Source: a virus. Taken from it: 50,659 nt of DNA. Location of the stretch: positions 1 through 50,659 of IMG/VR virus record IMGVR_UViG_3300023278_001015; one strand, given 5' to 3'. A program made the position numbers and the translations under genes. The notes beneath the pieces were generated by a model. That model searched no databases, had not been told where the DNA came from, and saw only the letters and a program-made list of their open reading frames with translations. This document shows positions 14,357 through 24,100 of this stretch, one piece after another; positions within the stretch are counted from its first letter, which is position 1, and every line of letters begins with the position of its first letter.

Positions 14357-15466
14357 ATGGAACAAAATACAATCGAAGAGATTGGTGGAATGAAGGTCTT
14401 CAGTAATCCTGAGGACCTTGCTGCGTCTATGAACAGCACACCAGAACAACCACAAGCTGAACAGGTAACACCTGAACAGCCTACGGTAGAAGAGACTCCA
14501 ATGCAAGAAACTCCCGTACAGGAGATGCAGACGGAGCAACCAATACAAGAGAATGAGGTTCAGCAGGAAACTGTCGAGCCAACATCTGATACAGAGTATT
14601 CTGAAGGTGAACTCGAAGGAGCTGTTATGGAATTTTTAAGCAATCGCTTAGGAAGGGAGATCAGTTCTTTTGATGAGTTTGAAAATACTCAACAAGCTGA
14701 AGCAAACGCTATTGACGAGCGTGTTGAAGCCATCGCGAGGTTCGTGGAGGAAACGGGCCGAGCACCAGAAGACTGGTTTAGGTATCAGTCATTGAATCCA
14801 GAAGGTATGGACGATATGACAGCTATTCGCATTCAAATGGCGAATCAATACCCCAACCTCTCTTACGATGAGCTAGACTTACTCGTTAACAGCAAGTACA
14901 AAGTTGATCCAGATCTCAATACTGAGGGCGAGGTTCAGCTTGCACAGCTACAGCTTAAAATGGACGGAGACAAGGCGCGTCAAGACATCGAAGGGATTAG
15001 AGGTAAATACTCTACTCCTGACTATGAATCTAACGCTCCTGAATCTGTTATTGATGATGCGTGGGTGTCAGAGATGTCACAGGAAGTTAATGATCTCACA
15101 GGTCTAGAGTTTGACCTAGGGAATGAGAAGACTTTCGAGTTTGGCCTTGACGACAACTACAAGTCAGAGTTAATAAATAAGAATGCTCGTCTTGACGAGT
15201 ACTTCGATGATTACGTGCGAGAGGACGGAAGCTGGGATTACGACCTGCTGTCTTCGCATAGGGCTTTGATTGATAACATTGACAAAATTGTCAAGTCTGT
15301 TTACACCCAAGGGTTGGGTGACGGTCAAAAAACTATCGTGAACACAGCGGCTAACGTATCTACGCAGACAGCCCCTACTACGAATCAAAATCAAACAAAT
15401 CCGTTAGCTGACCAACTTAAAAATATTCTTGGCGGTCAGTCTAACAAACTAACTTTTAAAGTCTAA
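14357..15466 (+). CDS. scaffold-like protein
   Basis: This 369-residue acidic protein lies directly upstream of the major capsid gene, where scaffolds usually sit. Residues 20-75 are disordered and glutamine/glutamate/proline rich (TPEQPQAEQ, PMQETPVQEMQTEQ). The centre is helical, with RFVEETGRAPEDWFRYQ near residue 127. The C-terminus is short and mixed, ending NKLTFKV. Scaffolds vary greatly in sequence, so the call rests on composition and position. Confidence 0.65.
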   Translation: MEQNTIEEIGGMKVFSNPEDLAASMNSTPEQPQAEQVTPEQPTVEETPMQETPVQEMQTEQPIQENEVQQETVEPTSDTEYSEGELEGAVMEFLSNRLGREISSFDEFENTQQAEANAIDERVEAIARFVEETGRAPEDWFRYQSLNPEGMDDMTAIRIQMANQYPNLSYDELDLLVNSKYKVDPDLNTEGEVQLAQLQLKMDGDKARQDIEGIRGKYSTPDYESNAPESVIDDAWVSEMSQEVNDLTGLEFDLGNEKTFEFGLDDNYKSELINKNARLDEYFDDYVREDGSWDYDLLSSHRALIDNIDKIVKSVYTQGLGDGQKTIVNTAANVSTQTAPTTNQNQTNPLADQLKNILGGQSNKLTFKV

Positions 15467-15471
15467 AAATT

Positions 15472-16887
15472 ATGGCTACTACTGCTGCGGCGGCAGGTGG
15501 TGTGGACGGAGCTGCGTCCAACCTGCGATTATCGCCCGAAACTTATACTACTATCGGCACTTTGCTGGATCAAAACAAAGATTTTGTAATCCCACAACTC
15601 GTCGAAACATATGGTGATCAAGGTATCACTGGGATGTTGAAATTAACTGGCGCTGTAAACGCTGGAGGTACTTCTGATGAAGTACGATATCACGAAGTCG
15701 GAAGACGTCACAGAACAATTACTGGTTCTACTGATGATTCGGCTGGAACAAGTCCAGACACTCAAGTTTTGCACTTTTCAGCAGATAGCACTAACGGTGC
15801 TTCTATTGGTGCTAACGACGTTGTTATGGATAGTGCTGACGGTCGTAGATTCATTGTCACTGCTGTGAACAACGCTTCCCCTACCGCTGCTACCGAAGCA
15901 ACCATGCAGCCTCTTGATGGAGCCGCTGCTGGAGGTGCGAACTCAACCGACAGAGAATTTATCGTTCTTGGCAACATGTATGGACAGGGTACTGAGCAAC
16001 CAGCTCACTTCACCGATAGTGACATTGTAAAGCGTCAGAATCCATTTATGATTGTTAAGGATCGATTCCAAGTGAACGGTTCACAAGCAACCAATATCGG
16101 CTGGGTTGACACTGGCGGAGGTGAATATCGTTGGTTCATGTACGGTGAGCAAGAAGCTCGTAAGCGTTTCGAAGACCGTCGTGAAATGATGATGTTGTTT
16201 GCTGAAACAGGAAACGATGGATCTGCTGGATCTACTGCTGCTTATAACGCTGATCAGGACATGGGTGTGGGATCAGAGGGTTATATCTCTGCTGTTGAAG
16301 CTAGAGGTATTGTTGTCTCTAACGCAAATGCCAATCCATTGGACAGCTTTGCTGAGTTTGACGACATCATCTTGGAGCTCGACAAGAACGGAGCTACTTC
16401 TGAGTACGCTATGTACTTGAACAGAAAGCAAGACTTGGCTGTTGACGACATGTTGGCGTCAGGTATCGCTACTGGCGTTACTGCTGGTTTGGCTGGTCAG
16501 TTCGGTGCGTTTAACAACGATTCTGACATGGCTGTAAGACTTGGCTTTAAGTCGTTTACTCGTGGTGGATACACTTTCCACAAGCACGACTGGAAGCTGT
16601 TGAACGATCCTACTTTGTTAGGTGCAACAAACTTCTTGCAGGGAGCTATGGTTCCTATGAGTCAGGTTGCTGATGCTCGTACTGGTGTTAAGGCTCCTGC
16701 CCTAGCTATGTACTACAAGGAGGCTAACGGCTACAGCAGAGAGATGGAGCACTGGGTAACTGGTGGTGGTGTATTGGGTCACAACAATAATGGAGATGCT
16801 GGTAAGGACGTTGCTACGTTCCACTACCGCTCTGAGATTGCTTTGGTGACTCGTGCTGCAAACCAACACGTTATCATTAAGGGCTAA
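15472..16887 (+). CDS. major capsid protein
   Basis: This 471-residue protein is the likely shell subunit. It follows the scaffold candidate, uses abundant smooth codons, and has a typical capsid layout: an alanine-rich N-terminus, a beta-rich middle (RRFIVTAVNN), the spine-like segment EYRWFMYGEQEARKRFEDRR near residues 217-236, and a C-terminus ending in a strand (YRSEIALVTRAANQHVII). The assignment is by position and composition. The HK97 fold is presumed but not demonstrable by eye. Confidence 0.78.
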   Translation: MATTAAAAGGVDGAASNLRLSPETYTTIGTLLDQNKDFVIPQLVETYGDQGITGMLKLTGAVNAGGTSDEVRYHEVGRRHRTITGSTDDSAGTSPDTQVLHFSADSTNGASIGANDVVMDSADGRRFIVTAVNNASPTAATEATMQPLDGAAAGGANSTDREFIVLGNMYGQGTEQPAHFTDSDIVKRQNPFMIVKDRFQVNGSQATNIGWVDTGGGEYRWFMYGEQEARKRFEDRREMMMLFAETGNDGSAGSTAAYNADQDMGVGSEGYISAVEARGIVVSNANANPLDSFAEFDDIILELDKNGATSEYAMYLNRKQDLAVDDMLASGIATGVTAGLAGQFGAFNNDSDMAVRLGFKSFTRGGYTFHKHDWKLLNDPTLLGATNFLQGAMVPMSQVADARTGVKAPALAMYYKEANGYSREMEHWVTGGGVLGHNNNGDAGKDVATFHYRSEIALVTRAANQHVIIKG

Positions 16888-16915
16888 TTATTAAACAAAT
16901 AAACACTTAGAAAAT

Positions 16916-17236
16916 ATGGCTGCAAAATTTGTACAGTTTATTGATGCCGCTGACGACGCTGCATTGTATCCAGTATCGAACATTCAATCTTTGACATGTG
17001 CTGGTGACGGCGCCCTTGTCTTCAAGTTTGCTCCAGGATCTCTTGGAGTTGGGCAAGCGGTATCGATTGATATCGTTGCTTTGACGATTACCGCTGATAC
17101 TGAGAAGACGGTTATGAAGAACATTGGAGAGGCTATTGCTTTTAGCAAGGAGGCTGTTGTTCTCATTGCTGATGACGTTAGTAGTGATTACGTTGACGCA
17201 AACATTACTGCTTGTGCTATCACGCTTGATGCGTAA
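16916..17236 (+). CDS. small structural protein after the capsid gene
   Basis: This 106-residue beta-rich protein (AVSIDIVALTITADTEKTV, ITACAITLDA) lies 28 bases after the capsid stop and just before a strong terminator. It is probably co-expressed at high level with the capsid protein, so a decoration role is plausible. No family is recognised. Confidence 0.6.
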   Translation: MAAKFVQFIDAADDAALYPVSNIQSLTCAGDGALVFKFAPGSLGVGQAVSIDIVALTITADTEKTVMKNIGEAIAFSKEAVVLIADDVSSDYVDANITACAITLDA

Positions 17237-17256
17237 TAGGTAAGACTACTATGAGA

Positions 17257-17281
17257 AAGGGGGGCTTCGGTCCCCTTTTTT
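17257..17281 (+). terminator. rho-independent terminator after capsid operon
   Basis: AAAGGGG pairs with CCCCTTT around a CTTCGG tetraloop, followed by a run of T. The UUCG loop and T tract make this a clear intrinsic terminator for the capsid transcript. Confidence 0.9.
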
Positions 17282-17289
17282 ATTTTCCC

Positions 17290-17297
17290 TATATTTG
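17290..17297 (+). promoter_or_regulatory. minus-7 box before the AT-hook gene
   Basis: TATATTTG begins nine bases after the terminator stem, and the ATG at 17319 is 21 bases beyond the box. Terminator and promoter together insulate the capsid operon from the next gene. Confidence 0.6.
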
Positions 17298-17318
17298 CAG
17301 TAATTAATTTAATTCAAT

Positions 17319-18152
17319 ATGAATACCCCAACTAAAAAGGCTCCTGGACGGCCTAAAAAAGTCCAACCCGATGCTCAAGTAGCGCCTCCTGCCCCAGCCA
17401 AAAAAAAGAAGCCTGCTATTAGGAGGAGAGAGGAAGTCAATCAGCACAAAGAGTATGAGATAATTAAAGGTGGAGGAATCGTATTTATGCTTCCTCAAAA
17501 AGGCGTAACCGTATACGACAAAGAAAACGACACTGTTAGAGAGATTAGATACTGCCCTAACGAACAGTCTATCTTTCGAGACGAGCAGTCTGAAAACGCC
17601 AAAAGGGAATCTGTTTCTTTTAGAGAAGGCAGGCTTTTTGTCCCCAAGGAAAAACCAAACTTGCGAAAGTTTCTAGAATGGCACCCATTAAATAAGGCAA
17701 ACGGAGGAACAGTTTTTGGTGAGGTCAACAAAAAGAAAGATGCGGAGCAAGAACTTAAAAAAGAATTCTTGACTAATGACGCTATAGCTTTAGTCAGAGA
17801 CACGGACATACAGGAGCTTCTCCCCGTTGCTATGTACTTTAAGGTAAGTATTAACTCTCCAGTATCGGAAATTCGGTTTAACCTCCTTAGAATTGCTAAG
17901 AGCAAGCCTCAGGAGTTTATTGAGTCCTTTGATTCACCACAAGTGCAGGCTCGATCTGTTGCTGTTCAAGCTAAAGAATATCAAATCATCAACGTAAAGT
18001 CTGATGGTGTTTACTGGTTTGACTCCAACGGGTTGATTGTATCTGTACCTGTAGGTCAAGACCCACTAGATGTAATGGTTAGGTTCTGCCTAACGGAGAA
18101 AGGATCTTCCGTTCTATCCTCCCTTGAGGAGAGGCTTGAACGCCTAGCATAA
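17319..18152 (+). CDS. AT-hook-containing virion-region protein
   Basis: This 277-residue protein has a basic N-terminus with an AT-hook core (PGRPKK, residues 9-14) and a second lysine cluster (KKKKPAIRRR). A beta-rich domain follows, containing IIKGGGIVFMLPQKGVTVYD, then helices, and a C-terminal domain with YQIINVKSDGVYWFDS. It is flanked by UUCG-loop terminators and has its own promoter, so it forms a single-gene transcript. AT hooks bind the DNA minor groove. A role in packaged DNA or late transcription is inference. Confidence 0.6.
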   Translation: MNTPTKKAPGRPKKVQPDAQVAPPAPAKKKKPAIRRREEVNQHKEYEIIKGGGIVFMLPQKGVTVYDKENDTVREIRYCPNEQSIFRDEQSENAKRESVSFREGRLFVPKEKPNLRKFLEWHPLNKANGGTVFGEVNKKKDAEQELKKEFLTNDAIALVRDTDIQELLPVAMYFKVSINSPVSEIRFNLLRIAKSKPQEFIESFDSPQVQARSVAVQAKEYQIINVKSDGVYWFDSNGLIVSVPVGQDPLDVMVRFCLTEKGSSVLSSLEERLERLA

Positions 18153-18159
18153 AAGAAAG

Positions 18160-18181
18160 GCCACCTTCGGGTGGCTTTTTT
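18160..18181 (+). terminator. rho-independent terminator
   Basis: The stem GCCACC/GGTGGC has a TTCG loop and is followed by a T tract. It ends the AT-hook gene transcript. Confidence 0.92.
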
Positions 18182-18187
18182 GTTTCG

Positions 18188-18195
18188 TATATTTG
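18188..18195 (+). promoter_or_regulatory. minus-7 box four bases before an ATG
   Basis: TTCGTATATTTG is followed by TTTC and the ATG at 18200. It directly follows the terminator T tract. The spacing implies a leaderless mRNA. Confidence 0.65.
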
Positions 18196-18199
18196 TTTC

Positions 18200-19492
18200 A
18201 TGGACAGAAAATTCTTCTTTTTCCGTAGGGAGCCAGAGTCAGAGACTAGCGCTTCGTTCTCAGACACGGGTGTGGGATTGAGCACTATTGCCATCCCTTC
18301 AGAGAACCTCACTTTCATTACAGCTGGTAAAAAGAAAGTAGTCTTTACGTTCAAGGATTGCAACGGCTTTGATGAGTCTGTCCTTCAAGAGGGTGAGTCA
18401 ATACCTAAAGCAAACATTACCGTAGCCTGTAAAGAGGGGGATGAGGCTGGGCTGATAGAGGATGTGATTAACTTTATGTCTAGAGATACAGCCAAGAATA
18501 TCATGAAGTTTGATGTGGTAGAGGGTAAGTCTACATTTGACAAGGCTGTAGTAGACACAGTAGATGACGTTAGGTCTGTAATACCTTCAGCCCCTGTAAA
18601 CACAATAACAAAAGAGATATCTATTGGTGATGAAGCTAAGAAGTTTCAACAAACCATAGCTGAAATTACGTTTCCTGGCGATTTGCCTTTCATTGATTTT
18701 AACCATGAGATGTTGTCTTCGTTTTCCGATACCGATACTTACACAACTCAAGCAAATTCTGGGACTTATGCTACTGGCATTACAGGGACAACTATCGTTA
18801 ATGATTTCAACACTGAGAAAACATTAGTCAAGAAATCTGTCCCAATAGGATCAGGAGCCTTTTTAAAGATTACGCCACAGGTAGAGGTAAGCGCCTCTGA
18901 TTACACTTTATATGTAGCTCTTAATACAAACCTTGGCGCTGGAAGCTCCAACTATGGATTAGGAGGTATTTACGGAGATAAAAGTGGGGAGCTCTTTGGC
19001 TTTGGTGCTATTCCAAAAAACGATGGGGCTATTGCCGTAGGGAATACTGATATTTTTAAAAAAAGGGATGTGTTTTGCGTAAGGCATTCAGGTATAACTG
19101 GAGCGGCAGCCTTTAGCGGCACTACATCCAGCTCCGACGGAACTAAATCCTTTGCGGTGCCAGGGCATGACTCTGAGTCTGAAGATCACGATCCCAACCA
19201 TGTGTTTATTGTTAGAAGGGATAAAGACTTCAATATGTTTCTTCACAACAGAGACGGCGATATAATCTCCAAGATACCAGCCAAGACTTTAGCCTCAGAC
19301 CTTTCATTAAGGGCGTCCTCTCCTGGAAGGACAGACGGAAGTTTTATTTTGAATCAAATAGGTCAGTCGGGCGGCCAAAGCCTTGGCGCAAAGGCCTACC
19401 TCTATAGATTCGGAATTATACAAAATGACATTGGTGCAAACGACGCTGCTAATTTAGCAAAGCAGCTGTCTAAGGTCTACGGCACAAAATAA
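18200..19492 (+). CDS. structural protein with C-terminal LamG-like domain
   Basis: This 430-residue protein starts with MDRKFFFFRRE and has an N-terminal domain with VVFTFKDCNGFDESVLQEGE. The C-terminal half is predicted concanavalin-like, ending in KAYLYRFGIIQNDIGANDA and LAKQLSKVYG, a pattern seen in LamG-type phage virion proteins. It is transcribed from its own promoter and followed by another. A glycan-binding appendage is possible but not established. Confidence 0.55.
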   Translation: MDRKFFFFRREPESETSASFSDTGVGLSTIAIPSENLTFITAGKKKVVFTFKDCNGFDESVLQEGESIPKANITVACKEGDEAGLIEDVINFMSRDTAKNIMKFDVVEGKSTFDKAVVDTVDDVRSVIPSAPVNTITKEISIGDEAKKFQQTIAEITFPGDLPFIDFNHEMLSSFSDTDTYTTQANSGTYATGITGTTIVNDFNTEKTLVKKSVPIGSGAFLKITPQVEVSASDYTLYVALNTNLGAGSSNYGLGGIYGDKSGELFGFGAIPKNDGAIAVGNTDIFKKRDVFCVRHSGITGAAAFSGTTSSSDGTKSFAVPGHDSESEDHDPNHVFIVRRDKDFNMFLHNRDGDIISKIPAKTLASDLSLRASSPGRTDGSFILNQIGQSGGQSLGAKAYLYRFGIIQNDIGANDAANLAKQLSKVYGTK

Positions 19493-19510
19493 CAGCCTAT
19501 TTGTTTTTCG

Positions 19511-19518
19511 TATATTTG
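19511..19518 (+). promoter_or_regulatory. minus-7 box four bases before an ATG
   Basis: TTCGTATATTTG is followed by TTTT and the ATG at 19523. The arrangement is nearly identical to that at 18188. Confidence 0.65.
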
Positions 19519-19522
19519 TTTT

Positions 19523-20290
19523 ATGGTAAGCGTATTACAAGTATATAACGCCGTAAAGGATATCGCCAACAAGGAGCAGAAGGGCTTTATTACACCTGGC
19601 GTGTTCAACTCCTTTGCCCCTATAGCGCAGATGAATATCTACAATGAGATGTTCTCAGAGCTTGTGGACGCTAAGCGTATAAGCAGGCAGAACTTTGATC
19701 CAGGCAGAGACAAGTCTGTAAGAAAGCAGAAGCTAGAAGACCTTTCTTTTTATCACAGAAGAAAAACATCTCTTGTTGACTTACCTTATGTAAATGGACT
19801 CTTAGAAAAGCCTAAAGACCTGTCTAAGATTATATCCATTTATGTTGGTGAGATTGGAGATCCTCAATTTGTTTCTCTTCTCGATGGTGAGCTAGTGACA
19901 GCCGAGATTGTGTACGATCCCGAAAAAATAGACAGTATAATAGGAAGTAATCTTTCTTACCCAACCCCTTCGTTTCCTATAGCTTTAGTGTCTGCTAAGG
20001 ATATAGAGATTTTTCCTTCTAACCTTCCGTTGGCGAAGCTAACTTACTACGCTAAGCCAACTTCGTTTGACAAGGACGGAAACATAAGTGAAGGGTCTCC
20101 TTATTATGATTACGATGTTGTAAGCTACAATGGAGATGATTTAGAGCTTCCTTCTAGCTCCTGTAGGGACTTTATGCTGCCCCCTCATTATCTCAATGAG
20201 GTTGTTATGGAGATTGCCAAGTTAATAGGTGTTAGGTTGCGAGACCCTAATGTAACTCAGTTCGCAGCACAAGAAGAAGCATCTGAATAA
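19523..20290 (+). CDS. head-tail connector candidate
   Basis: This 255-residue protein has an N-terminal helical part (VLQVYNAVKDIANKEQKGFI, NIYNEMFSELVDAKRISRQN) and a beta-rich middle. It is of the kind found between the capsid and nozzle genes of Bacteroidota podoviruses, where ring/connector proteins are encoded. Stop and next start overlap by one base. The specific ring is not identified. Confidence 0.55.
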   Translation: MVSVLQVYNAVKDIANKEQKGFITPGVFNSFAPIAQMNIYNEMFSELVDAKRISRQNFDPGRDKSVRKQKLEDLSFYHRRKTSLVDLPYVNGLLEKPKDLSKIISIYVGEIGDPQFVSLLDGELVTAEIVYDPEKIDSIIGSNLSYPTPSFPIALVSAKDIEIFPSNLPLAKLTYYAKPTSFDKDGNISEGSPYYDYDVVSYNGDDLELPSSSCRDFMLPPHYLNEVVMEIAKLIGVRLRDPNVTQFAAQEEASE

Positions 20291-21117
20291 TGGCGCAAAA
20301 TAAAGTAAAGCTCAGTCAAATAATTAGAGACTTCATCATAACCCTTGATGGAGACGACTACGCAAGTAACGCTTCAGATAGCGCCATAAGAAACTTTGCG
20401 TTAAGGGGTATTAGAGAGATTGGATTTGATTTTGGGAAAAAGATTAAGTCGTTAAAGCTGTCGATACAGTCTAACGACACGGTTCCTCTCCCAGAGGATT
20501 TTGTAGATCTGTTGAAGGTTGGGGTTGTTGACGACGACGGAATTGTAAGGGTTTTTGGAAACAACAAAAACATAAACTACTCTAGAAAACTTTCTAGCGA
20601 TCCCGTTGGTAGCGATTTTGAGAATAGCCCTCTGAACATTAGCTCTAACATAATATTCAACAGAGAAGACGACAAAACAGCCACTGGAACCTCAACTGGA
20701 TCAGACAATGATTTCGGTCAGTATGTATTCGAGAACTATATCTATCAAGGCGGTGCAGGAAGACTGTACGGTGCTGGGGGTGGTCATTTAGCTGGTGAGT
20801 ATAGACTCAACTTAGATCAAGACAGAATCGAAGTCGAGACAAATAGTGGTTACTCTGAGGTTGTTATAGAGTACGTTGCTGACGAAGCTCGTGCTGGCGA
20901 CCCAGAGGTTCATGTGTACGCAGAGGAGGCGTTGAGGTCGTATATGTACTACAAGATTATAGAGCGTAAATCATCCGTCCCATCAAACGAGAAGTCTAGG
21001 GCTAGAGCAGAGTACTATAACGAAAGAAGAAAGGCTAACGCCAGATTGAGCAACTTCACTAAGGAAGAGGCGTTGAAGACGATTCGTAAGAACTTTATGC
21101 AAGCACCTAAGTACTGA
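20290..21117 (+). CDS. head-tail connector candidate
   Basis: This 275-residue protein resembles conserved podovirus proteins encoded just before the nozzle. It has an N-terminal helix bundle (SAIRNFALRGIREIGFDFGK), a LPEDFVDLLKVGVVDDDG segment, and a C-terminal helical region (EALRSYMYYKIIERKS, RARAEYYNERRKANARLS). Similar proteins in crAss-like phages form tail-collar rings. It overlaps both neighbours by single bases. Confidence 0.6.
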   Translation: MAQNKVKLSQIIRDFIITLDGDDYASNASDSAIRNFALRGIREIGFDFGKKIKSLKLSIQSNDTVPLPEDFVDLLKVGVVDDDGIVRVFGNNKNINYSRKLSSDPVGSDFENSPLNISSNIIFNREDDKTATGTSTGSDNDFGQYVFENYIYQGGAGRLYGAGGGHLAGEYRLNLDQDRIEVETNSGYSEVVIEYVADEARAGDPEVHVYAEEALRSYMYYKIIERKSSVPSNEKSRARAEYYNERRKANARLSNFTKEEALKTIRKNFMQAPKY

Positions 21118-24100
21118 TGCCGATAGATAAATTGACCCCAAGACAACTAGACTCCGACGCTGATAACAAAACTATCAGTAAGGTTTCTATGCTTGATGCC
21201 TTGAATTTGTACTCAGGGCCAGACAACGACAGCTTAACCGTTTTAGATGGTAAGCTAACTAAGTCGGATGCAGGTAACGGAATACTTAAGAACATCAAGG
21301 GTAATGAAAAGGTAGAGGGAGCGCTTCCTGATGGCACGAGAGTTATAGGCGGTGTTGAAGACAAGAAGACTCGTATAACATACATATTTGTTTATCACCC
21401 AAACGCCAGCATGCAAGGTGTTTTTGCTTATGACAGCGAAGGTTTGTTGCCTGAATCTAATGGACCAACCTTAAGAAAAATATACACAAGCTCTCAGTTC
21501 AACTTTCCTCAAAACGGTTTTGTAAAAGCAGATATTGTTTATAGTTCCGCTGTTAGAACATTTAAAAACTTAGGTGAGGACTTCGAGAAAGATGCTATCA
21601 TTTACTTTACCGACGGGGTAAACGAGCCTAGAAAGATAAACGCATATAGGGCCTTTGAGGTTGGTAACTCTATACACGGTAGCGATGAGTTTGCGGAGGC
21701 TGACTTTATCACGGCGTGTCCTAAGACTCAATTGAAGCCTATAACATTTAAATTTGACTCTGACCCTGATGCAGCTACAGAAGATAGGAGGTCTGTAAAC
21801 AACTTCGAAAGATCTCCTGGCTTTCAATTTGCTTATCAGCATGTCTATATTGATGGTATGGAGAGTGCTATATCGTCTTATTCTGACTTAGCGGTTCTCC
21901 CCTCTGTCGTTGATCAAGGCTCTCAAAGTTACGTAGAGCACCTCAACTATAGATGTCTTTTGACGATACCTGGGGCTGGTCCAGAGATAAAAGAAATAAG
22001 AATACTTGGGAAGCAAGGGAATACAGGCTCTTTTTTAATTATTGATGAAATAGAATCATCTGAAGAACCCCAAGAATACGCTTTCTTTAATGACAGGGTT
22101 TTAAAGGGAGTTAGCACCGATGAGGTAAACAAACAGTTTGATTCATTGCCTAGAAACGCTAAATCTCAATCTGTTACCTCTAACAGGCTTATGTATGGAA
22201 ACTATTTAGACGGCTTTGATAAATCTAACACTACAGCTATAGCAACCGTAAGGTATTTAGACAGGCCCGAAGATTTTATTAAGTTTGACATAGAAGACAT
22301 ACCCTCTATAGATCTTGGTTTTCCAGGAAATTCAGGCGACCCTGTAACTGGTGAGTCAGCAGGTTTTTTTCTTGACTATTCTGGCCTCCCTAACTTTATG
22401 CCAGCGGGCACCCAGGTAAATGTTAATTTTTCTTTTAAACCTCAAAAGAATTTTCACTACTACAGGGCTGGATCAGCAGGACAAACAAGGCAAAGAGGTC
22501 CACAGCCTTCCTCTACAGATGACGAAATATTCAGTGAGGTTAATTTTCAACAAAGTTACGCTGCCACTTCAGAGCAAAACGGATCTGAAAACTTTGGTTC
22601 TGAAAACGGTGTAAGCTCCACAGCGGACGACGCAGCCAATGGTTTAATATGGGGGCTGCCTTTAGATCAAATATTTGACGGATCTGCAAACAATTCAGGC
22701 GCTGGAATCTCTAATAGCTGGCAACGAAAAGACAATCCTCTGGTAAACGGAGTTATCCCAGATAATTTTTCTTTTCCGCCTGAAGTAACAGATGCTACAT
22801 TCGGAACCTCTGCTGCCGCTCCTTTTATATTTGAAGGTCAGCCAATTAGTTTTTCCGCTTCTTTTAAGTTTACTGTGGATGTTACAAACGCTCAAGATCT
22901 TATTAAACAAACAGTTGAGGCTTGCTTTACTGAAAGCAGTCCATTATCCCCTGTTGGTGTAGAGATTTTGTCTGGTAACAATGAGTCATCATACGATATA
23001 GACCTAGGGCTTTTTAGTGGTAGTGTAATAACACAAAATTATGTTGGTCAGGACGGCGGATATGACGTTAACTGCTCTAGGATAGTTGCTGTTGCAAACA
23101 AGGGAGGGACGACTGAATCTGGAGTGCCTTGCGGTTTCTTTATAGTAAATAAGGCAACTCCTACTTTTAGGTTACAAAAAAACACAAACACAGGTCAATC
23201 AGGAGTTGACTATCCCGACAACGAGGCCAGATCTCACTTTACCTTTAGGCTTACAGGGTTTGATTGCAGCCCATACTCTGACGTGCTTACCTGTATTCAC
23301 GACACGGCTGAAACGGGCTTAGGGAATAACTCTAAAAACGAATGGGTGTGTATATCAGCGCCAGATTTAGACGCCCTGTTTAATAACTCATATGGTGGAT
23401 CAGGAATATTTGATTGGATTGCTAACACGCTAGGACAGAACGTGGCTGACAGCTTTCACGGATTTGCTAATCACCCCATTACTGGCATTAATTCAGTCAG
23501 TATAACTAACTCCACACTGGGGTATGGCCAGCAAATAGGAAGGATATCGACAAGCCCAGGGCAACCATTTATACAAACGTCTATTGTAACTCCTGGAGGC
23601 ATTGGGATTGGCCTTGGGGGTGGTGGAGGTCAATTCATTGCGTCTCCTCACTCACTAATGGATGGGGAAGGGGGGCCTGGAGGCGGGCCAGCCAGATCTC
23701 CTGCTAGCGATCACCCTTATGACGCCCTAAGGATGAATAAACAAGGATCTGTAACGGTAAATCCTTTTGTTATTCCTGGACCGTCACTTATTCATCTTTA
23801 CCGTAACACTGTTTTTTATAGTGGTTATATTTCTCCTCTTCCTCAATCTGAGGTTAGTGGTAACTTTAAAGAAGTCACCATACTACCTTTTTTAAAAAAC
23901 ACAAGCACTAGCGATTCAGCTACGTTCGAATATCAAGTGCCAGAGGGTGACGAAGAATTCGGAGCTCTAAATGCTGATAGCGTAAACTTTAAGAGAAATC
24001 AAAGCATACTTGAGCAACAAACCCTAAGCCCCGTTACGATACTAAATAATGAGGGTCTAGGTTTTGGAAGAGAATCTTTCAAGACAGAAGCTAATCATGA

